A stretch of DNA of 64,000 bases from Runella rosea. Its GTDB lineage: Bacteria > Bacteroidota > Bacteroidia > Cytophagales > Spirosomataceae. This document shows positions 52,681-61,813 of the stretch, piece by piece. Each line of letters starts with the position of its first letter. The first letter of the stretch is position 1. The translations under genes and the position numbers were made by a program. The DNA lies in NCBI RefSeq assembly GCF_003325355.1, contig NZ_CP030850.1, positions 2,542,001 to 2,606,000 on the forward strand, written 5' to 3'. The notes beneath the pieces are model-generated. The model worked only from the letters and a program-made list of their open reading frames with translations. It made no database searches and was not told the DNA's origin.

Positions 52681-54580
52681 CCACCTCCGAAGCAAGGAAT
52701 TGCCTTGTTTCTTCATACGGAATATTAATAATGATAACGGTACCACCGTTGGGTTGACTTTCGATGGAGAGCGTGCCGCGAATATCCAACGTCCGCTGAC
52801 GGATATTCTGTAAGCCCATTCCTTCCTCCACTCGTTGCGTTGGAATGCCCTTTCCGTTGTCGGCTACGGTCAAAACCACTCGATTCCCGAGTCGTTGCAG
52901 TGTGACAAAGGTTTTGGTGGCTTTGGCGTGTTTGAGCACGTTATTACATAATTCAAAACCAATCAAATAGAGATTAAACTCGATTTCAGGCGTCAGTCGT
53001 GCTGGCAAATCGCCGCTGGTTTGCAGGCTAAACTGTGTTGTTCCGGCAGAGTTTAGTTTGTAAATCAAGCGGTCAAATACGGGCAAAAGTCCTTCACGTT
53101 CCAAATCTTCGGGGAGCATATTGTGCGAGAGCGTGCGCACCTGACGGCACGCGTCAATCATCATTTCTACCACATTATCATAAATTTCGCGCTCATGGCG
53201 GTCAAGTTGCGAAGGGTCAAGAATTTGTAAACTGAGCTTGGCCGCCGACAGAAGCCCGCCCAAATTATCGTGCAACTCCGAAGCTACGCGTTTTCTTTCC
53301 GTTGTTTGTCCTTTCAGAAAAGCTTGTTCTATTTCCCGTTTTTTACGGGCCAATTCATAGTTTTTCTGGCGTAATGTCCGGCTATGAAAAATCAGTCCTA
53401 TTCCGATTGCACTCAGAAGAAGTACCACAATGAGCAGGAAATTACGCGTCCGCGTTTGCAACGCAATCTGCTGTTCTAGCCGGGCACCATCTACCTCATA
53501 CGCCCGCCGCATATCCGCTAGGGCAACTAACCGACGAGCAATACCCAAGCTGTCGCGTAGGGTGGCCTCTTGCCGGTAGGCGCGTAGAGAAGCCATTTCG
53601 TTGCCAAGTTTACCGTAGGCTTCGGTGAGGGTATGATACGCAAAAGGCTTGAGAGAGGCATAATTGTACTGATTGGCCATGGCCAGCGCTTTTTCGGCGT
53701 AGCTTTGGGCTTTGGTATAATCCTTCAGGGCTAAAAAAGATTCTCCGAGACTATTGGTGACCGACGCCACACCGCGGGTATGGTTTACTTCTTCAAAGAG
53801 GGCAAACGCTTTACTCAACAACGGCAATGCCTTCCCAGCCCGCCCGATTTTGTTGTAATAATCGCCCATCTCTTCGTAGGTGCCCGCCAACGAAATCTTA
53901 TTGTTAAGCTCTTGCGCCACGGCAAGTTGGCGGTCAAACATTTCAAGTACCAACTTATCCTTCCCCCACTGTTGATAAAGGGTACTGAGCATACTGTAGA
54001 GCCCCAAGATGTGTTTCAGTTTGAGCGGCCTATCGTCATCGGGCGTGCTTTCCAACTGGGTCAACGCCGTTTTAAAATATTTTTCAGCTTTTGGATTATC
54101 GGAAGAACGAAGAAAACTTAACCCCAAATTTTGCTGAATCATCCACGCCTTGCGACAGTTTCCACCCAAAGCATCGCACAGTTTGAGCGCTTCAAGACTA
54201 ATTTCAAGCGACCTCACATAATCGTGACCGCGCCGATACTTCACCTCCCGGCGCAGCAGCGCATCAATCATCATTTCTTTATCGTCCTGTTGTTTGGCCA
54301 ACTCAAAAAGACGGTCGTTGTAGGCCATACTCGTATCCAGCTCTTTATAATCCCCTTCCAGATACAAAGTTCCCAGCAGGTTAAGTACCTGCATTTTTTT
54401 CATAATCTGTTTAGGCTCCTCTGAATGCTTCTCAACTTCTGCCAATAGCCTTTTTGCAACGGTTTTTAGGCTGTCTTTGTAGACTCGGTTATAATTTCGA
54501 GTATGGTCAATACGTGGCACCTGTCCTACTGTTTTGAACAGCGGTAAAAAGAAAATCCATAAAATGAGCGAGTTTTTCAT
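52667..54580 (-). CDS. TPR-containing sensor histidine kinase (HisKA_3/NarX type), orphan
   Basis: The 637-residue protein starts at the ATG at 54580 (the longer frame needs a TTG). It has a signal peptide, a periplasmic array of TPR helices (about 60-340), one membrane helix (about 372-392), a coiled linker and a HisKA_3 kinase core: phospho-acceptor His in RKRVASELHDNLGGLL (about 440), ELCNNVLKHA (N box) and VADNGKGIP...GMGLQNIRQR (G boxes). No response regulator gene is nearby; partners of this type are usually LuxR-family regulators. Confidence 0.9.
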   Translation of the reverse strand: MKNSLILWIFFLPLFKTVGQVPRIDHTRNYNRVYKDSLKTVAKRLLAEVEKHSEEPKQIMKKMQVLNLLGTLYLEGDYKELDTSMAYNDRLFELAKQQDDKEMMIDALLRREVKYRRGHDYVRSLEISLEALKLCDALGGNCRKAWMIQQNLGLSFLRSSDNPKAEKYFKTALTQLESTPDDDRPLKLKHILGLYSMLSTLYQQWGKDKLVLEMFDRQLAVAQELNNKISLAGTYEEMGDYYNKIGRAGKALPLLSKAFALFEEVNHTRGVASVTNSLGESFLALKDYTKAQSYAEKALAMANQYNYASLKPFAYHTLTEAYGKLGNEMASLRAYRQEATLRDSLGIARRLVALADMRRAYEVDGARLEQQIALQTRTRNFLLIVVLLLSAIGIGLIFHSRTLRQKNYELARKKREIEQAFLKGQTTERKRVASELHDNLGGLLSAAKLSLQILDPSQLDRHEREIYDNVVEMMIDACRQVRTLSHNMLPEDLEREGLLPVFDRLIYKLNSAGTTQFSLQTSGDLPARLTPEIEFNLYLIGFELCNNVLKHAKATKTFVTLQRLGNRVVLTVADNGKGIPTQRVEEGMGLQNIRQRTLDIRGTLSIESQPNGGTVIIINIPYEETRQFLASEVVTDN

Positions 54581-54759
54581 GCCCAAAAGCTAAAAGTAGG
54601 GGGTAAACCGTTGATTTTGTGGGTTTTTGAAAACACTAATTTAGGATAAACTTAGGGAAGCGAAAAATAAAAGAATGCTTTAACTGCTTTTTAATTTATT
54701 TTTTAGACGGTATTAATCTTTTAAATGGTGCTTTGTGTCGAAAAAAATAAGTTCGCACC

Positions 54760-56136
54760 ATGAAGCACCTCAGTTGGATTTTTTTAGTATGCGCCCTCAC
54801 TTCTCACGCGCAAGATTCTCTCAAAACAATTCCCGAAAAAAACGAATTAAAGTACAATCTTAATACTTCGGGATCCCATTTTTTTAAAGCTACATTTTTG
54901 AATCAAACGTGGTTTCGTTTCAACAACAGCAATCCGGGTACCACTGTTCTCGGAGAAGCCGCCCCTCAAACGCTGGATTTGGGCCTCCGCCGTACGCGCA
55001 TGCAATTGTTTGGACAAATCACCGACCGTACCTTTGTTTATTTTCAGTTGGGAATGAACAATTTTAATTTTTTAAATGGTTTCCCCGCTTTGGGCAATGC
55101 CCAGGGAGTTCCCTCTAATCGTAAAATTGCCTTCTTCGTCCACGATGCAGTGGTCGAATATTCGGCATTTGCCCATAAAGACTGGCTCAAAATAGGCGGT
55201 GGCCTGACCATTCTCAACGGTCTTTCTCGCTTTAGTCAACCCAGCGTATCCAGCATTATGACCATGGATGTGCCCGTTTTTGCCCAAGCGACCGTTGATC
55301 AAACCGATGAATTTTCGCGTAAACTCACGCTCTATGCTCGGGGCCAAGTGGGCAAATGGGACTACCGTTTGGGATTGACCGATCCGTTCCCGATCGGCAC
55401 GAGCGGAAATCCAGTTCCCGCCATTTCTACCAATTCTACCTTTGCCGCCAAAGGCCATCATAAGCAATACCAAGGTTTTTTGATTTATAATTTCTTTGAC
55501 AAAGACGCCCACCAGACCCCCTATATGACGGGGACTTATTTAGGCAAAAAGAAAGTACTAAATATTGAAGGAGGCTTCATCAGTCAAAAAGCGGCCACGT
55601 GGCGTACCCAAAACTCAGGCCGCGATACTGTGTACAATGCCCTGAATTTGTGGTCGTTGGCGGTGTTTGCTGATATGCCCGTCAATAAAGCCAAAGGAAC
55701 CGCTATCTCGGCTTATCTTGGCTACTTCCGTACTGATTATGGCACTAACTACCTACGTTTCAACGGTATCATGAACCCCGCCAACGGAACCACCCAGTCG
55801 CTTTCGGGAGTATCAGGAATACAGGGAAATGCCTTTCCAATGTTTGGTACTGGAAGTGTAATTTATAGCCAATTAGGGTATCTGTGTGCCGCTGATTTAT
55901 TAGGCAAAAATGGTACACTCATGCCTTATGCCTCCGCCCAATTGGCCGACTATCAACGCATCACCAAAGTTGCGGGGATTTATAACGTAGGAATTAACTG
56001 GTTACTTAAAGGCCATAACTCCAAAATATCGTTGGATTTCCAAAATCGTCCAGTTTATCAGAATGCCTCCGACGGCCTTTTAAAACCCAACGGACGACGC
56101 GGCGCCGTAACCATCCAATATCAAGTTTTTATTTAG
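54760..56136 (+). CDS. Porin-like outer-membrane protein
   Basis: The 458-residue protein has a signal peptide (MKHLSWIFLVCALTSHAQ) and a 16-strand-like beta pattern with FLNQTWFRFNNSNPG, LRRTRMQLFGQITDRTFVYFQLGMNNF and a closing strand AVTIQYQVFI. It resembles the phosphate-selective porin O/P group. Substrate unknown. It is divergent from the histidine kinase gene and ends in a terminator hairpin. Confidence 0.82.
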   Translation: MKHLSWIFLVCALTSHAQDSLKTIPEKNELKYNLNTSGSHFFKATFLNQTWFRFNNSNPGTTVLGEAAPQTLDLGLRRTRMQLFGQITDRTFVYFQLGMNNFNFLNGFPALGNAQGVPSNRKIAFFVHDAVVEYSAFAHKDWLKIGGGLTILNGLSRFSQPSVSSIMTMDVPVFAQATVDQTDEFSRKLTLYARGQVGKWDYRLGLTDPFPIGTSGNPVPAISTNSTFAAKGHHKQYQGFLIYNFFDKDAHQTPYMTGTYLGKKKVLNIEGGFISQKAATWRTQNSGRDTVYNALNLWSLAVFADMPVNKAKGTAISAYLGYFRTDYGTNYLRFNGIMNPANGTTQSLSGVSGIQGNAFPMFGTGSVIYSQLGYLCAADLLGKNGTLMPYASAQLADYQRITKVAGIYNVGINWLLKGHNSKISLDFQNRPVYQNASDGLLKPNGRRGAVTIQYQVFI

Positions 56137-56178
56137 TTTGCTCTTACAGTAGTAGAGAAAAGGTTTAGGTATAGCAAG

Positions 56179-56210
56179 AATCCAGCTTCTCATTGGGAGG
56201 CTGGATTTTA
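56179..56210 (+). terminator. Terminator after the porin gene
   Basis: AATCCAGCTTCTC (56179-56191) pairs with GGGAGGCTGGATT (56195-56207) with two G-U pairs and a 3-nt loop, then TTT-A. Confidence 0.7.
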
Positions 56211-56234
56211 ACTATTAGATATATTATACTTTAA

Positions 56235-56404
56235 AAAATACTAGAGCGTAAATGGTTTAAAACCCTAGATAACACCATCAAATTCACCTTTGTTAGCAAT
56301 AAAGAAAAACGATTATCAAAGTAAGCGTAGAGTATCAGGGAATGGTATTTGAAGAAAAAAAAGAAATTGACGCAACCTTCAAGGAAAAATTCACGTGTGT
56401 ATAA
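56235..56404 (+). pseudogene. Frameshifted coding remnant
   Basis: Two frames join into one protein-like stretch: LERKWFKTLDNTIKFTF then VSNKEK in one frame (56241-56309), and TIIKVSVEYQGMVFEEKKE then IDATFKEKFTCV, stop TAA at 56402-56404, in the next. The switch falls at a run of five A (56305-56309); one extra A would restore a single frame. No start codon or upstream part is present, so it looks like the decayed 3' end of a gene. Family not recognised. Confidence 0.45.
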
Positions 56405-56448
56405 GTGAACTCTCTAACAGCTTTATTTCACTTAAACTCCTGATTCCC

Positions 56449-56802
56449 ATGAATGTAAAACGTCTCCTCCTCCAAATGGGGGTAGCAAGCATTGCTATGT
56501 CCTTTCTAATCAGTTGTAACAAAACGGATGACACTCCTGAACCCGTAAAAGTTACGTACAACAAAGACATTAAGGCTATTTTTGTCGCCAATTGTACCCC
56601 TTGCCACTTAGCAGGTGGGGCAAATCCAAACAAGTGGGATGATTACGCTACCGCCAAATCTAAAATCACGAACATCCTTGACCGTACACAACGGATGCCT
56701 GGGACAACAGGATTTATGCCGCGTAATGGTACCGCTCAACTTCCAGCTGCGACCATTGCCCTACTCAAGCAATGGCAAGCCGATGGATTATTAGAAAACT
56801 AG
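56449..56802 (+). CDS. Haem c-binding lipoprotein
   Basis: The 117-residue protein starts at 56449 (MNVKRLLLQMGV) with a lipobox ISC at about residue 22. It contains one CxxCH haem site (NCTPCHLAGGANPNKW, about 51-66) and a possible Met ligand in GFMPRNG. Such small cytochrome-like lipoproteins in Bacteroidota usually accompany redox enzymes or imelysin/di-haem peroxidases, none of which is adjacent here. It follows the porin and the gene remnant. Confidence 0.85.
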   Translation: MNVKRLLLQMGVASIAMSFLISCNKTDDTPEPVKVTYNKDIKAIFVANCTPCHLAGGANPNKWDDYATAKSKITNILDRTQRMPGTTGFMPRNGTAQLPAATIALLKQWQADGLLEN

Positions 56803-56818
56803 CCAATTCTCTTTCAAT

Positions 56819-56851
56819 AAAAAAGGTTGCCTCATAAGGGCAACCTTTTTT
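56819..56851 (+). terminator. Terminator after the haem c lipoprotein gene
   Basis: AAAAAAGGTTGCC (56819-56831) pairs with GGCAACCTTTTTT (56839-56851). Confidence 0.88.
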
Positions 56852-56910
56852 ATTGGCCTATAAAGCCGTAAATTTTGTTTGTATTTTACTTTAAATGGAA
56901 ACAACTTCTT

Positions 56911-57642
56911 ATGATGAAAAACTCTACCCCTACAACTATATTGATTCTGGTGATAGCATTGCTTGGAGCTTCTTTTTCCTGTAAACGCAGCAGTGTCAAC
57001 TATCAGCCCATCGCGGAAGCCTTCGAGCCTGATTATCAACTCAACCGCTTTGAAAACGAGATTAAGAATTTTGAAAAAGAAGACACCGAAAAAGGCAAAA
57101 AAAAAGGCGAGATATTGTTTTATGGTAGTTCTAGTTGGCGGATTTGGAAAGATATGAAATCCGATTTGGCTCCTTTGCCCGTATTGAATCGAGGCTTTGG
57201 TGGCTCAACCATTCCAGAGCTCATTCATTACACAGAACGTGTGGTGTTTCCCCTCGAACCCAAAATACTGGTCATTTACGGTGGAGAAAATGATTTGACG
57301 GGCAAAAAATACAAATCTGCCGAGCAAATGTTTGACTCTTATCGACAGTTTGTTTCAATCATTCAAAATCGTTTACCCAAAACCAAGATTTGTTTCGTTT
57401 CGATGAAACTCTCCCCTTCGCGTCGTAAACATTGGGAAACGGTCAAAAAAGGAAATGCCATGGTAAAATCTTTCAGTACAGGTAAATACTTATCGTATGT
57501 AGACATCAACCCTGTACTTTTCAACCCCAACGGCACTGTCAAAGGTGAGCTGTATACTCAAGACAGCCTGCACCTCAACGCACAAGGCTACCGCGAATAT
57601 ACCAAAGTCCTTCTCCCATTTCTAATGAAAAAATACAAATAA
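56911..57642 (+). CDS. SGNH/GDSL hydrolase lipoprotein
   Basis: The 243-residue protein starts at 56911 and has a lipoprotein signal (lipobox ASFSC). It shows the SGNH blocks: block I FYGSSSWRIWKDM with the nucleophile Ser, Gly in NRGFGGSTIPEL, block III YGGENDLTG with Asn, and block V DSLHLNAQGY with Asp and His. Family members de-acylate carbohydrates or lipids. It lies 3 bp before the beta-lactamase-like gene, so the two are co-transcribed. Confidence 0.9.
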   Translation: MMKNSTPTTILILVIALLGASFSCKRSSVNYQPIAEAFEPDYQLNRFENEIKNFEKEDTEKGKKKGEILFYGSSSWRIWKDMKSDLAPLPVLNRGFGGSTIPELIHYTERVVFPLEPKILVIYGGENDLTGKKYKSAEQMFDSYRQFVSIIQNRLPKTKICFVSMKLSPSRRKHWETVKKGNAMVKSFSTGKYLSYVDINPVLFNPNGTVKGELYTQDSLHLNAQGYREYTKVLLPFLMKKYK

Positions 57643-57645
57643 TCC

Positions 57646-59229
57646 ATGCAAACCACTCGTCGCCAGTTTATTCAACAATTAGGTTTTGCCAGTACAGGAA
57701 TCGCCCTTTTGGTCGGTGGACCTTTTGACTCGTTTGCAAAATCGAAACTAAGCTTGCCGCGAAGCACACCCGAAACACAGGGTGTAGACTCGGCTGGGAT
57801 TACTAATTTTATGAATGCCGTAGCCCAAAGCAAACATGAGTTTCACAGCCTGATGATTCTCCGACACGGACAGGTCGTGGCCGAAGGTTGGTGGGCGCCT
57901 TACCGACATGATTTGAAGCATACGCTGTATTCGATGAGTAAAAGTTTTACTTCCACGGCGGTGGGGTTTGCCGTCGCTGAGGGGAAACTCAAAATCAGTG
58001 ATTTGGTGGTGTCATTTTTCCCCAACGACTTGCCCGCTACAATCAGCGAAAACTTGGCAAAGCTGACGATAAAAGACCTGCTCAGCATGTCGGTGGGTCA
58101 GGAGACCGAGCCGATGGTCAGAAACGAAGACAATTGGGCAAAGGCGTTTTTGGCCACTCCGATCAAATATAAACCTGGCAGCGTGTTTTTGTACAATAGC
58201 ATCGCTACTTATATGTGCTCGGCCATTGTGCAGAAAGTAACGGGACAAAGAATCATTGACTACCTCAAACCGCGTCTTTTTGACCCGCTGGGAATTGAAG
58301 GAGCGGATTGGGAAGAAGATTCGCAAGGCATTAACACAGGCGGCTGGGGCCTTCGTGTAAGGACCGAAGACTTAGCTAAATTTGGTCAATTATACTTGCA
58401 AAAAGGGGTTTGGAACGGCAAACAACTGATTCCGAAAGCGTGGGTAGAAGAGGCTACAACCTTTAAAGTCCAACAACCCGCTCCCGCCAACCCAACCCGC
58501 CCGAATGACCAAAACGACTGGTTGCAGGGCTATTGTTACCAGTTTTGGCGCTGTCGACACAATGCCTACCGGGGCGACGGGGCTTACGGCCAATACACCA
58601 TTGTAATGCCTGACCAAGATGCCGTTATTGCCATCACAAGCGAAACAGCCAACATGCAGGGCATCTTAGATTTGGTTTGGGAGCATTTGTTGCCCGCCAT
58701 GAAATCACAGGCACTACCCGTCAATACCGCAGCCAATAAAGCATTAAAGCAACAAATGGCTGCCTTGGCGCTATTGCCGCCGAAAGGAGGAGAATTGCGT
58801 ACCAATGCCGCCAAAATATCAGGAAAATTGTTTCAGATGGAGCCCAATTCACTTAATGTCGAAACTATTTCGCTGGCGTACCGTGAGGGTGATAGCTACC
58901 AATTTGTGCTGAAAGACCAAGAGGGTGTTCATAGGGTTATATGCGGACTCGAAAAATGGGCTTTTGGTGAAACCGACCTTGCCCGACCCAATTTGGTTAA
59001 TTCCTCCAAATTAAAATTTGAACGCATCGCCAAGATTGCCGCCGCTGGTACGTGGAAAGACCCCAAGACCTTCGAAATAACGCTTCGCTATTACGAATCT
59101 CCGCACCGCAATTACATTATTTGTCATTTTGAGGGAGACGCTGTTAAAATAAATTTTGACAACAGCATCAACCGCATGACGGGAGCCAAAGATAAACGCC
59201 CAGTATTGCAAGGAAAAACGGGCGTTTGA
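57646..59229 (+). CDS. Class C beta-lactamase-like serine hydrolase with Tat signal
   Basis: The 527-residue protein has a Tat-type signal (MQTTRRQFIQQLGFAS) and the serine-hydrolase core: catalytic SxxK in YSMSKSFTS (about 105), YxN as Y-N-S in FLYNSIATYM, and a C-terminal extra domain (about 360-527). Family members are penicillin-binding proteins, esterases or lactamases; this one is more likely an esterase or D-amidase than a resistance enzyme. It forms an operon with the SGNH hydrolase, and a perfect 22-bp terminator follows. Confidence 0.88.
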   Translation: MQTTRRQFIQQLGFASTGIALLVGGPFDSFAKSKLSLPRSTPETQGVDSAGITNFMNAVAQSKHEFHSLMILRHGQVVAEGWWAPYRHDLKHTLYSMSKSFTSTAVGFAVAEGKLKISDLVVSFFPNDLPATISENLAKLTIKDLLSMSVGQETEPMVRNEDNWAKAFLATPIKYKPGSVFLYNSIATYMCSAIVQKVTGQRIIDYLKPRLFDPLGIEGADWEEDSQGINTGGWGLRVRTEDLAKFGQLYLQKGVWNGKQLIPKAWVEEATTFKVQQPAPANPTRPNDQNDWLQGYCYQFWRCRHNAYRGDGAYGQYTIVMPDQDAVIAITSETANMQGILDLVWEHLLPAMKSQALPVNTAANKALKQQMAALALLPPKGGELRTNAAKISGKLFQMEPNSLNVETISLAYREGDSYQFVLKDQEGVHRVICGLEKWAFGETDLARPNLVNSSKLKFERIAKIAAAGTWKDPKTFEITLRYYESPHRNYIICHFEGDAVKINFDNSINRMTGAKDKRPVLQGKTGV

Positions 59230-59270
59230 CCCTAGGATTTCCAATTTTGAAAATAAACCTGAAAAGCATT

Positions 59271-59319
59271 ACCTAAAAAAACGCCCTCCAAAAGAAATTT
59301 GGAGGGCGTTTTTTTAGGT
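59271..59319 (+). terminator. Terminator after the serine hydrolase gene
   Basis: A perfect 22-bp inverted repeat (59271-59292 with 59298-59319) has the GC core CGCCCTCC and T7. Confidence 0.92.
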
Positions 59320-59426
59320 AATAATCAAGCAATTAGAGCGGATTTTGCACCATTGCTTTGTTGATATTTATTAAAACCTGACAGCTAAGTTTAGTTTATA
59401 TTTAACCGAGTTTGGACTAAAAAAAG

Positions 59427-59627
59427 CTTTAACTGCCTTTAAGATAAGTACTGAATCGTAAATAGTTTTTATTATTTTACACTTCCACTAGACCCACCCC
59501 GCCCCGTTGCCCCCCCTCCCAAGAGGGGATTTACGCTCTAATCTCCTCTTGGGGGGATCGCTTAGCGACGGGGTGGGTTTGGAATAGAATAAGTTATTTT
59601 TGACCACATACTTAGAAGCAGTTAAAG
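59427..59627. mobile_element. MITE/REP-like palindromic element
   Basis: The 201-bp stretch starts with CTTTAACTGC and ends with its complement GCAGTTAAAG; the next bases also match partly (TAAG on both sides). The centre (59491-59580) is a long imperfect GC-rich hairpin: GACCCACCCCG and AAGAGGGGAT pairing with ATCTCCTCTT and CGGGGTGGGTTT. It codes for nothing and differs in composition from its flanks. Target-site duplication is not clear. The rest of the 59230-59662 gap contains only the terminator. Confidence 0.55.
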
Positions 59628-59662
59628 GAAAATTTTCAAATGATAAATTAAAAGCCCCATCC

Positions 59663-60514
59663 CTATGCTTCCATGGCCAACAACGCCAGCCAAGCATCTT
59701 TTACTTTACCCTCAAAGAGCATTTTTTTTGCCAATTGGATGAAGTCTTTCTCCAAATTTTCATTTTTAAAACGCTCTATTTCTTCCACCTGCGGCAATCT
59801 CTCTATATTCCCCAAACGTCCCAGTTCATTTCCCGTGAACAATGGATTCGTTTTTACAAAATCAGGAATTGAATCAACACCAATGCCTTTTTGAGTGCTA
59901 GGTTTCGGAATCTCAAACAAGGCATCGCCCGAAGCACGGGCGTACCAATCGCCGCCCATGCGGGCTACCCAGTCGGTTTTTCGTTGGTCAATTCTGCCGT
60001 TTTCGTCGAGAATATCTTCCGAAAAATGCGCTAAAATTACCTCGCAAATGATCAAATTGGCGGCACCACCTTCTTCGCCCAACGAAATAATCTGCTTGAC
60101 TTTACACTCAAAAACGGCTTTCGATTCCCCCACCCGAGGAGGTTTTACTAATTGAGAAGGCATCTCCGTAAAACCCGCTTTCACAAACTCATTGGTGCCT
60201 TTTGGATACTCACAACTCGCCAGCGACATCTGCTCAACCATGGCATAATCAACCATGTTAATCACCACTTCATCCACTTCTTGTACGTTTTCGAAGGTAT
60301 GTTTATTGGTGGCGTCGCGTACGCGGCGATTGGGCGAAAAAATAAGCGTAGGGGGTTTGGTACCGAATAAATTGAAAAAACTAAAGGGGCTTAAATTAAC
60401 GTTGCCGTCTTTATCGACCGTACTGGCAAAAGCAATCGGACGGGGTGCCACCGCACCCTGCAAATAATGATGAATGACAGGAACCGAGACGTCTTTCGGA
60501 TTGATGGTAAGCAT
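59663..60514 (-). CDS. Flavin reductase family protein
   Basis: The 283-residue protein has the flavin-reductase-like FMN-binding domain: HYLQGAVAPRPIAFASTVDKDGNVNLSPFSFFNLFGTKPPTLIFSPNRR (about 15-63, the phosphate- and flavin-binding region). A C-terminal extension (about 200-283) is helical. It probably transfers electrons from NAD(P)H to flavin, but the partner is unknown. It is in the same orientation and 11 bp after fumarylacetoacetase, so it belongs to the tyrosine-catabolic operon; its role there is not known. Confidence 0.87.
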   Translation of the reverse strand: MLTINPKDVSVPVIHHYLQGAVAPRPIAFASTVDKDGNVNLSPFSFFNLFGTKPPTLIFSPNRRVRDATNKHTFENVQEVDEVVINMVDYAMVEQMSLASCEYPKGTNEFVKAGFTEMPSQLVKPPRVGESKAVFECKVKQIISLGEEGGAANLIICEVILAHFSEDILDENGRIDQRKTDWVARMGGDWYARASGDALFEIPKPSTQKGIGVDSIPDFVKTNPLFTGNELGRLGNIERLPQVEEIERFKNENLEKDFIQLAKKMLFEGKVKDAWLALLAMEA

Positions 60515-60525
60515 GGTGATGAAGG

Positions 60526-61767
60526 TTATTTTGCTGGCAAGATAGTCGTTTTTACTTCTCCAAACCCTACCCTAATTTCACCTTTTTGTGCAAAACCCCG
60601 AATGATAATCGTGTCGTAATCTTCCACAAACTTGCGTATCAAACCATTGGGAAGCGTAATCGGATTTTTACCTCCCCATGTCAACTCCAACAACGACCCG
60701 AAACTGTCGGGTTCTTTGCCCGAAATCGTACCCGAAGCAAGCATATCTCCCACGTTCAGGTTACAGCCATTAATGGTATGATGCGCAATCTGCTGGGCTA
60801 CCGTCCAGTACATATTTTTGAAATTGGAACGGCAAAGCAAAAACTCAGCTTGCCCTTTATCCTCTGCTGGTTGAATGTAGACCTCAAGAGTTACATCAAA
60901 ATTTTGAAGATGTTGTCCTTTTAAATACGGCAAAACAGCGGGAATTTGTGCAGTTATAGGCACCCGAAATGGGGCTAGAGCTTCCATCGTGACTACCCAA
61001 GGAGAGACCGAAGAAAAAAAGTTTTTTGCCAAAAACGGCCCCAACGGCACATACTCCCACTTCTGAATATCTCGCGCCGACCAGTCGTTGAATAACAAAA
61101 AGCCAAAAACATGCTCTTCTGCTTCATCGACTGAAATGCAGTCACCGATTTCATTACCCGCGCCAATGATGGTCGCCATTTCCAATTCAATATCAAGACG
61201 TTTAGTCGGACCGAAAATCGGCGGTTGGGTCTCATCGGGGCAAGTTTGTCCCTTAGGGCGGTGAAAGTGGGTCCCCGACACAAAAATCGACGAGGCCCGA
61301 CCGTGGTACGCCACTGGCAAATGTTTCCAATTGGGAAATAATGCATTTTGTGGGTCGCGAAACATAGCCCCAACGTTGAAGGCATGTTGCTCACTAGAAT
61401 AGAAATCGGTGTAATCGCCCACTTTAACGGGTATATGTAAAATGGCGTCTTTTTGCGGAACCAAAAAATCGGAGGCAAAGCCTTTGAAAGGGCTACACGG
61501 GTCTTCAAAAATTTGCTGTAACACCTGCCGTACTCCCACCCGAACCGTTTTACCCGCTGCCATAAAGTCGTTGAGGAACTCCTTTTGAAAGGCATTTTTA
61601 TCAAAATCAATACCACCAAAAGCGCCTAAATCGGCTAGTTTGGTCATGTCAATAATCCAAGGGCCAAGCGCCACCCCGACCCTTTTGGACGTTTTAGGCG
61701 TTGAGAAAATACCAAAAGGCAAATTATGAATCGAAAAATCGGAGTTTTTATCAATGGAAAGCCACAT
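60526..61767 (-). CDS. fahA: Fumarylacetoacetase
   Basis: The enzyme splits fumarylacetoacetate to fumarate and acetoacetate, the last step of phenylalanine/tyrosine catabolism. The 413-residue protein has the N-terminal SH3-like FAA domain (about 1-115) and the catalytic domain with DYTDFYSSEQHAFNVG (catalytic His region), PVAYHGRASS, DIELEMATIIG, NDWSARDIQKWEYVPLGPF and SGTISG near the end. It starts 46 bp downstream of hmgA on the same strand. Confidence 0.95.
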   Translation of the reverse strand: MWLSIDKNSDFSIHNLPFGIFSTPKTSKRVGVALGPWIIDMTKLADLGAFGGIDFDKNAFQKEFLNDFMAAGKTVRVGVRQVLQQIFEDPCSPFKGFASDFLVPQKDAILHIPVKVGDYTDFYSSEQHAFNVGAMFRDPQNALFPNWKHLPVAYHGRASSIFVSGTHFHRPKGQTCPDETQPPIFGPTKRLDIELEMATIIGAGNEIGDCISVDEAEEHVFGFLLFNDWSARDIQKWEYVPLGPFLAKNFFSSVSPWVVTMEALAPFRVPITAQIPAVLPYLKGQHLQNFDVTLEVYIQPAEDKGQAEFLLCRSNFKNMYWTVAQQIAHHTINGCNLNVGDMLASGTISGKEPDSFGSLLELTWGGKNPITLPNGLIRKFVEDYDTIIIRGFAQKGEIRVGFGEVKTTILPAK

Positions 61768-61813
61768 AAAGTGATGGTCTTGAAAGGGTGAGTAAGGATA
61801 AAAATGGCAAAAA

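Noticed and set aside
56342-56404. Intact 20-codon small gene
   Set aside because: The ATG lies in the middle of a longer protein-like stretch that continues upstream without a start, so a broken gene explains it better.
57646-59229. Antibiotic-resistance beta-lactamase
   Set aside because: The SxxK and YxN motifs are shared with many esterases and peptidases, and the pairing with an SGNH hydrolase points to ester or glycan chemistry.
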